DNA of 64,000 nt from the NCBI RefSeq assembly GCF_900155965.1, contig NZ_FTMG01000006.1, positions 271,556 through 335,555 of the forward strand, given 5' to 3'. This document shows positions 60,974 through 64,000 of this stretch, one piece after another. The translations under genes were made by a program, and so were the position numbers. The notes beneath the pieces were generated by a model that was given only the letters and a program-made list of their open reading frames with translations, had not been told where the DNA came from and made no database searches. Every line of letters begins with the position of its first letter. The stretch's first letter is position 1. This stretch comes from Mucilaginibacter lappiensis. Its GTDB lineage: Bacteria > Bacteroidota > Bacteroidia > Sphingobacteriales > Sphingobacteriaceae.

Positions 60974-62050
60974 ATGAAACGCACATATAAAAATTTATTC
61001 ACACTTGCTTTAGGAACTCTGTTGAGTTTGTCTTTAGCTTTTACCGCCAATGCACAGCATAGAAGTGGCGGTGGTGGTGGCGGCGGTGGCGGCTCAAGAT
61101 CATCTGGTGGTGGAGGCGGAGGTGTCTCCCGTTCATCTGGTGGTGGCGGCTTTTCACGTCCATCATATGGTGGTGGTGCACAACGGTCGGCAGTAGCCGC
61201 GCCTCAGCGTACCTATGGAAGCAGTGGTTTTGCTTCACGTACTAATGTTACCGCAGCTCCACAACGTACTTATGGTGCCGGAACGCGTACTAACGGGAAT
61301 GTTGCGCCTGGTCGTACCAGTGTTAATGGAGCCACTCGTAGCTATGGTTATGGAACCCGTGGATATGCCAGCGTGAGCAGAAATTCATATGCCGGTGGCC
61401 GTGGTACTTACTACAGAAGTGGTGGTAACGGTTATGGAACCCGTGTTTATTCTAACTACCGTTACGGCGGTCGTGGCGGTTACTTCGGAAACCATTACTG
61501 GTACCCATACCATAACTACTATAACTCATACTATTTGCCAAGATTAGGCTTTAGCATAGGATTTTTGCCTTATGGTTACTACCCATTTTTTTGGGGCGAT
61601 TATCAATACTACTATAGTGATGGTTTGTATTACCAACAGGTTAATGATCAATATACTGTAGTTGAGCCACCTGTAGGTGCCGAGATCAAGAATCTGCCAA
61701 AAGATGCGCAGTCTATCATGATCAATGGCGAGCAGTATTACGAGTCAAATGGTGTTTACTACCAACCAATTACTAAAGACGACGGCACCGCCACTTATGT
61801 AATTGCAGGTAAAGACGGTGAATTGAATACTGATCAGGGTGGTAACGGTAATGTTCAGCAAGCACCTCAAATAGGTGATATAGTTGGCCAATTACCACAG
61901 GACAGCAGAAAAATAAAGATCAACGGCGAAAAATTGTATGTATCTCCCGATGGCTACTACTATCAGGATACTACCGACAATAATGGTAACAGGGCTTACA
62001 AAATTGTAGGTACACCATCTGATGACCCTGCGGATCAGAACCAGCAATAA
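60974..62050 (+). CDS. Gly/Arg/Tyr-rich secreted DUF6515-like protein
   Basis: 358 aa. Signal peptide MKRTYKNLFTLALGTLLSLSLAFTANAQ. Residues about 30-160 are glycine/serine runs (GGGGGGGGG, SRSSGGGG) and RTYG/RGYG units; residues about 170-215 are aromatic (YWYPYHNYYNSYYLPRLGFSIGFLPYGYYPFFWGDYQYYYSDGLYYQ). Two C-terminal repeats follow (VVEPPVGAEIKNLPKDAQSIMINGEQYYESNGVYYQ and IGDIVGQLPQDSRKIKINGEKLYVSPDGYYYQ). Probably a surface or cell-wall associated protein of unknown function. Strong terminator downstream. Confidence 0.8.
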   Translation: MKRTYKNLFTLALGTLLSLSLAFTANAQHRSGGGGGGGGGSRSSGGGGGGVSRSSGGGGFSRPSYGGGAQRSAVAAPQRTYGSSGFASRTNVTAAPQRTYGAGTRTNGNVAPGRTSVNGATRSYGYGTRGYASVSRNSYAGGRGTYYRSGGNGYGTRVYSNYRYGGRGGYFGNHYWYPYHNYYNSYYLPRLGFSIGFLPYGYYPFFWGDYQYYYSDGLYYQQVNDQYTVVEPPVGAEIKNLPKDAQSIMINGEQYYESNGVYYQPITKDDGTATYVIAGKDGELNTDQGGNGNVQQAPQIGDIVGQLPQDSRKIKINGEKLYVSPDGYYYQDTTDNNGNRAYKIVGTPSDDPADQNQQ

Positions 62051-62080
62051 GGCGTATAAATTACCTTAAATAGCATATAA

Positions 62081-62116
62081 CGGGCTGCCTCTTCATTGAG
62101 GCAGCCCGTTTTTTTA
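62081..62116 (+). terminator. Rho-independent terminator of the DUF6515-like gene
   Basis: CGGGCTGCCTC and GAGGCAGCCCG form a perfect 11-bp stem over a 6-nt loop, followed by seven or more T. Located 30 bases past the stop. Confidence 0.85.
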
Positions 62117-62209
62117 TAAATTCAGGGAACACTGCGGCGGTAAAAACGTTATAGGAGTATTTGACCGGTATCCGTAGAAGCTAATTTTACGCTATAACTT
62201 TAACCTGAT

Positions 62210-63292
62210 ATGATAAAATATATAGCTGGTTTACTTTTTGCCCTACTGCTGCAGCTATCCTACAACACCCATGCAGCAATCCCCAAAGCAGCCTTAAAAT
62301 TATACAAGGCCAATAATGCGTACATACAATACGTAGGGCGTATTGACTTTACCAATCCGCTAAAACCCAGAATGTGGTCGCCGGGTGTTTACATCAAATT
62401 GCGCTTTGAAGGCAAAAAATGCGAGCTATTGATCAATGATGAAGTGCTGTATGGCAAAAGTCACAATTACTTGGAAATAGCCGTTGATAATAATGCACCG
62501 TATCGCATACAAACTACAGGCAAAACCAATGTGATCACGGTGGCTGATGGATTGACGGAGGGCGAACATACGGTTGTTATTTGCAAAGACACCGAATCGC
62601 AGATCGGTTATATTGATTTTGTAGGTGTGAAGTGTACTAAACTTTTATCGCCACCTGCTCAGCCAACTCGTAAAATTGAATATATTGGAGATTCTATTAC
62701 CAGTGGAGCCGGTATGGATCAGTCGACTACCCCATGTGGGAAAGGCGAATGGTACGATCAGCATAATGCTTATATGAGCTATGGGCCGCGCACGTCTCGC
62801 AACTTAAATGCCCAATGGCAGCTTACTTCGGTTGCAGGTATTGGTATGGTACATAGTTGTTGTAATATGAATATCACCATGCCCCTGATATTTGATAAAG
62901 TTTTCCTGCGCAATGATTCCGTCGCCTGGAACTTTAAACATTACCAGCCAGATGTAGTAACCGTTTGTCTTGGTCAAAATGATGGCTTTGGCGATTCTAT
63001 CCGCTATTGCGATATCTATACCAAGTTTATTAAAACGGTAAGGCAAAAGTACCCCACAGCCGATATCGTATGTTTAAGCAGCCCCATGGCCGATGACAAG
63101 CTATCAGCCGCATTGCAAAACTACCTAACTGCTATTACTGCCGAGGCCAATAATAGCGGCGATAAAAAAGTATATAAATATTTCTTTTCCAGGCGATATT
63201 ATCAGGGCTGCGGCACACATCCGGATATGAAAGAACATGAATTTATAGCTGACGAGCTAACCGCTTATCTGAAGCAGCTTAAAGGTTGGTGA
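62210..63292 (+). CDS. Secreted SGNH/GDSL hydrolase, CE2-like carbohydrate esterase
   Basis: 360 aa with signal peptide MIKYIAGLLFALLLQLSYNTHA. N-terminal beta domain (IQYVGRIDFTNPLKPRMWSPGVYIKLRFEG) as in CE2 esterases, then the SGNH core: IEYIGDSITSGAGMD with the Ser nucleophile, CLGQNDGFGDS with the Gly/Asn block, and a C-terminal GCGTHPDMKEHEFIADEL with the His. It removes acetyl groups from polysaccharides. Independent unit with a likely periplasmic or extracellular location. Confidence 0.88.
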   Translation: MIKYIAGLLFALLLQLSYNTHAAIPKAALKLYKANNAYIQYVGRIDFTNPLKPRMWSPGVYIKLRFEGKKCELLINDEVLYGKSHNYLEIAVDNNAPYRIQTTGKTNVITVADGLTEGEHTVVICKDTESQIGYIDFVGVKCTKLLSPPAQPTRKIEYIGDSITSGAGMDQSTTPCGKGEWYDQHNAYMSYGPRTSRNLNAQWQLTSVAGIGMVHSCCNMNITMPLIFDKVFLRNDSVAWNFKHYQPDVVTVCLGQNDGFGDSIRYCDIYTKFIKTVRQKYPTADIVCLSSPMADDKLSAALQNYLTAITAEANNSGDKKVYKYFFSRRYYQGCGTHPDMKEHEFIADELTAYLKQLKGW

Positions 63293-63310
63293 ATCCGCCT
63301 AAATAAATCA

Positions 63311-63466
63311 CGTCACTGCGAGGAGGAACGACGTGGCAATGACGCCCCACGCAACCCTCCCCGGAAGGGAGGTCTTTAAAATTTGCTACCGCGCCGTTGT
63401 TGGTGTTGTCACCAACAACTTATTATCACTGACCGAACAGTAGAATGTTGGTGACAACACCAACAT
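63311..63466. repeat. REP-like and GTTGGTG palindromes after the esterase
   Basis: GCGAGGAGGAACGACGTGGCAATGACG (63317-63344), a partial AGCCCC/CCCTCC repeat (63344-63380), GTTGTTGGTG/CACCAACAAC (63396-63419) and TGTTGGTGACAACACCAACA (63446-63465). CACCAACATTGGCGA recurs at about 63603. No gene. Confidence 0.55.
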
Positions 63467-63636
63467 TGGCGATAGAGCAAGGAGTGGAGATGAGCGTAGT
63501 GCGAAAAAGAAATCTTTTACAGTATACAAATCCTCATTGCAAATCCTAGAAGATTTCTCCTCGTACCTCGTTCGAAATGACACTCTTTTTATTTCTTCCG
63601 AACACCAACATTGGCGAGTAGACTTTTAGAAAATTT

Positions 63637-63653
63637 TAAAGCCCTCCCTTCCG
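63637..63653. repeat. Truncated AGCCCC/GGGGCT repeat abutting the IS end
   Basis: TAAAGCCCTCCCTTCCGG is cut off where CTACTGTGTGTACAC begins. The rest of the repeat (GGAGGGCT...) is absent on this side, so the IS may have inserted in it. Confidence 0.55.
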
Positions 63654-64000
63654 GGCTACTGTGTGTACACATCTTTTTAGTTATAATCTTGAAAGAGCAG
63701 CCATCCTTCATAAACATTATAGAATTTAGCCAGTCCTTTTTGGAGTACAATAGGACCTGGTTTTCTTTGAGAGATATATCCTTTCCATCCACCCATTCTG
63801 GCAATTATCCAGGTTGCCCATTTCAGGGTGTTTACTTTTGCGGGATTTCTTAGCTTTTCGGTTGTCCCGTCCATTTTTTTACCGATCATTTGTAAACAGT
63901 CTTGCTCTTTTTTATCAAATACCTCGTCTATAGATTGCTCATTATCATCTAAATAAGCAAGCATCATCTGCAATATTCTAAGGCTTGCCATCATCGCCAG
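63654..64000 (-). mobile_element. IS element, right end (IS4-type), partial
   Basis: From about 63654 (CTACTGTGTGTACAC, a likely terminal repeat) to the window edge; contains the 3' end of a transposase gene (63677-64000). The left end of the element is outside the window. Confidence 0.6.
63677..64000 (-). CDS. IS4-family transposase, C-terminal part
   Basis: The frame is open through the window edge at 64000 and ends at TAA 63677-63679; 107 codons are visible. MMASLRILQMMLAYL...NTLKWATWIIARMGGWKGYISQRKPGPIVLQKGLAKF is the C-terminal end of IS4-type DDE transposases, after the final catalytic Glu. Other parts lie outside, so integrity cannot be judged. Confidence 0.75.
   Translation of the reverse strand: MAMMASLRILQMMLAYLDDNEQSIDEVFDKKEQDCLQMIGKKMDGTTEKLRNPAKVNTLKWATWIIARMGGWKGYISQRKPGPIVLQKGLAKFYNVYEGWLLFQDYN

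Noticed and set aside
61060..61150. CRISPR-like or minisatellite repeat
   Set aside because: GGTGGTGG runs are glycine codons of the DUF6515-like protein, not spaced direct repeats.
61041..61238. His-rich minus-strand ORF as a metal-binding peptide
   Set aside because: It is the complement of glycine codons in the DUF6515-like gene; His runs are a codon artefact.

Overview
The window looks like a chromosomal segment of a Bacteroidota bacterium, most likely Sphingobacteriaceae (Mucilaginibacter/Pedobacter type). This is inferred from TANNTTTG-type promoter boxes, a SusC-like TonB receptor with an N-terminal carboxypeptidase-regulatory domain, PafA-type phosphatase, M13 peptidases, DUF4142, DUF5687 and DUF6515 proteins, and a high density of short palindromic intergenic repeats. 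It carries about 55 genes, no rRNA, no CRISPR and no prophage. One transposase fragment sits at the right edge.

Layout. 0.4-3.9 kb: three-gene operon (circularly permuted ATP-grasp, alpha-E protein, transglutaminase), a predicted peptide-ligation/hydrolysis set. 4-8.2 kb: thioredoxin-like protein, a small double-glycine-leader peptide, a Gfo/Idh/MocA dehydrogenase, a DUF4142 lipoprotein and a secreted esterase. 8.25-9.2 kb: gene-free, nested MITE-like repeats. 9.2-19.6 kb: minus-strand genes for an aminotransferase, fatty-acid desaturase, LLM flavoenzyme, MaoC hydratase, ATP-dependent DNA ligase with its partner exonuclease, C-terminal processing protease and a TPR-like protein. 19.9-24.8 kb: cyanophycin cluster, with synthetase on plus divergent from cyanophycinase and isoaspartyl peptidase on minus. 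24.8-33.5 kb: AlkA glycosylase, ParE-type toxin-antitoxin pair, RarA, an ABC exporter pair, TlpA-like reductase, acyl-CoA dehydrogenase and a small XRE regulator. 33.6-42.4 kb: tandem M13 peptidases, DinB, SNF2 helicase. 42.5-46.6 kb: phosphatase-like protein, SnoaL-like protein, M20 amidohydrolase, three tandem FKBP lipoproteins. 46.6-49.8 kb: a small island (two IWNxxGxYG repeat proteins and an HExxH lipoprotein) bounded by an 85-bp direct repeat that includes the end of aspS. 49.8-60.8 kb: aspS, a tRNA-like sequence and a TPP-riboswitch thiamin uptake operon (TonB receptor, PnuT), with ThiE-like and TPK-like genes further on. 61-64 kb: Gly-rich DUF6515 protein, SGNH esterase and the 3' end of an IS4-type transposase.

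Functional themes are thiamin salvage, cyanophycin storage and mobilisation, DNA repair (ligase/exonuclease, AlkA, RarA, DinB, SNF2) and envelope proteolysis/folding. The most unusual material is non-coding. (1) Two copies of a conserved upstream element carry GTTAAAA boxes at 10-11 bp steps plus one box exactly 63 bp away. (2) A class of intergenic hairpins is built from reiterated short words whose sequence differs from locus to locus; one such array sits inside the TPP riboswitch. (3) Several palindromic repeat families occur, one of which supplies the C-terminal tails of two DNA-repair proteins. All coordinates and motifs were read by eye; homology calls rest on motif recognition and no database was searched.
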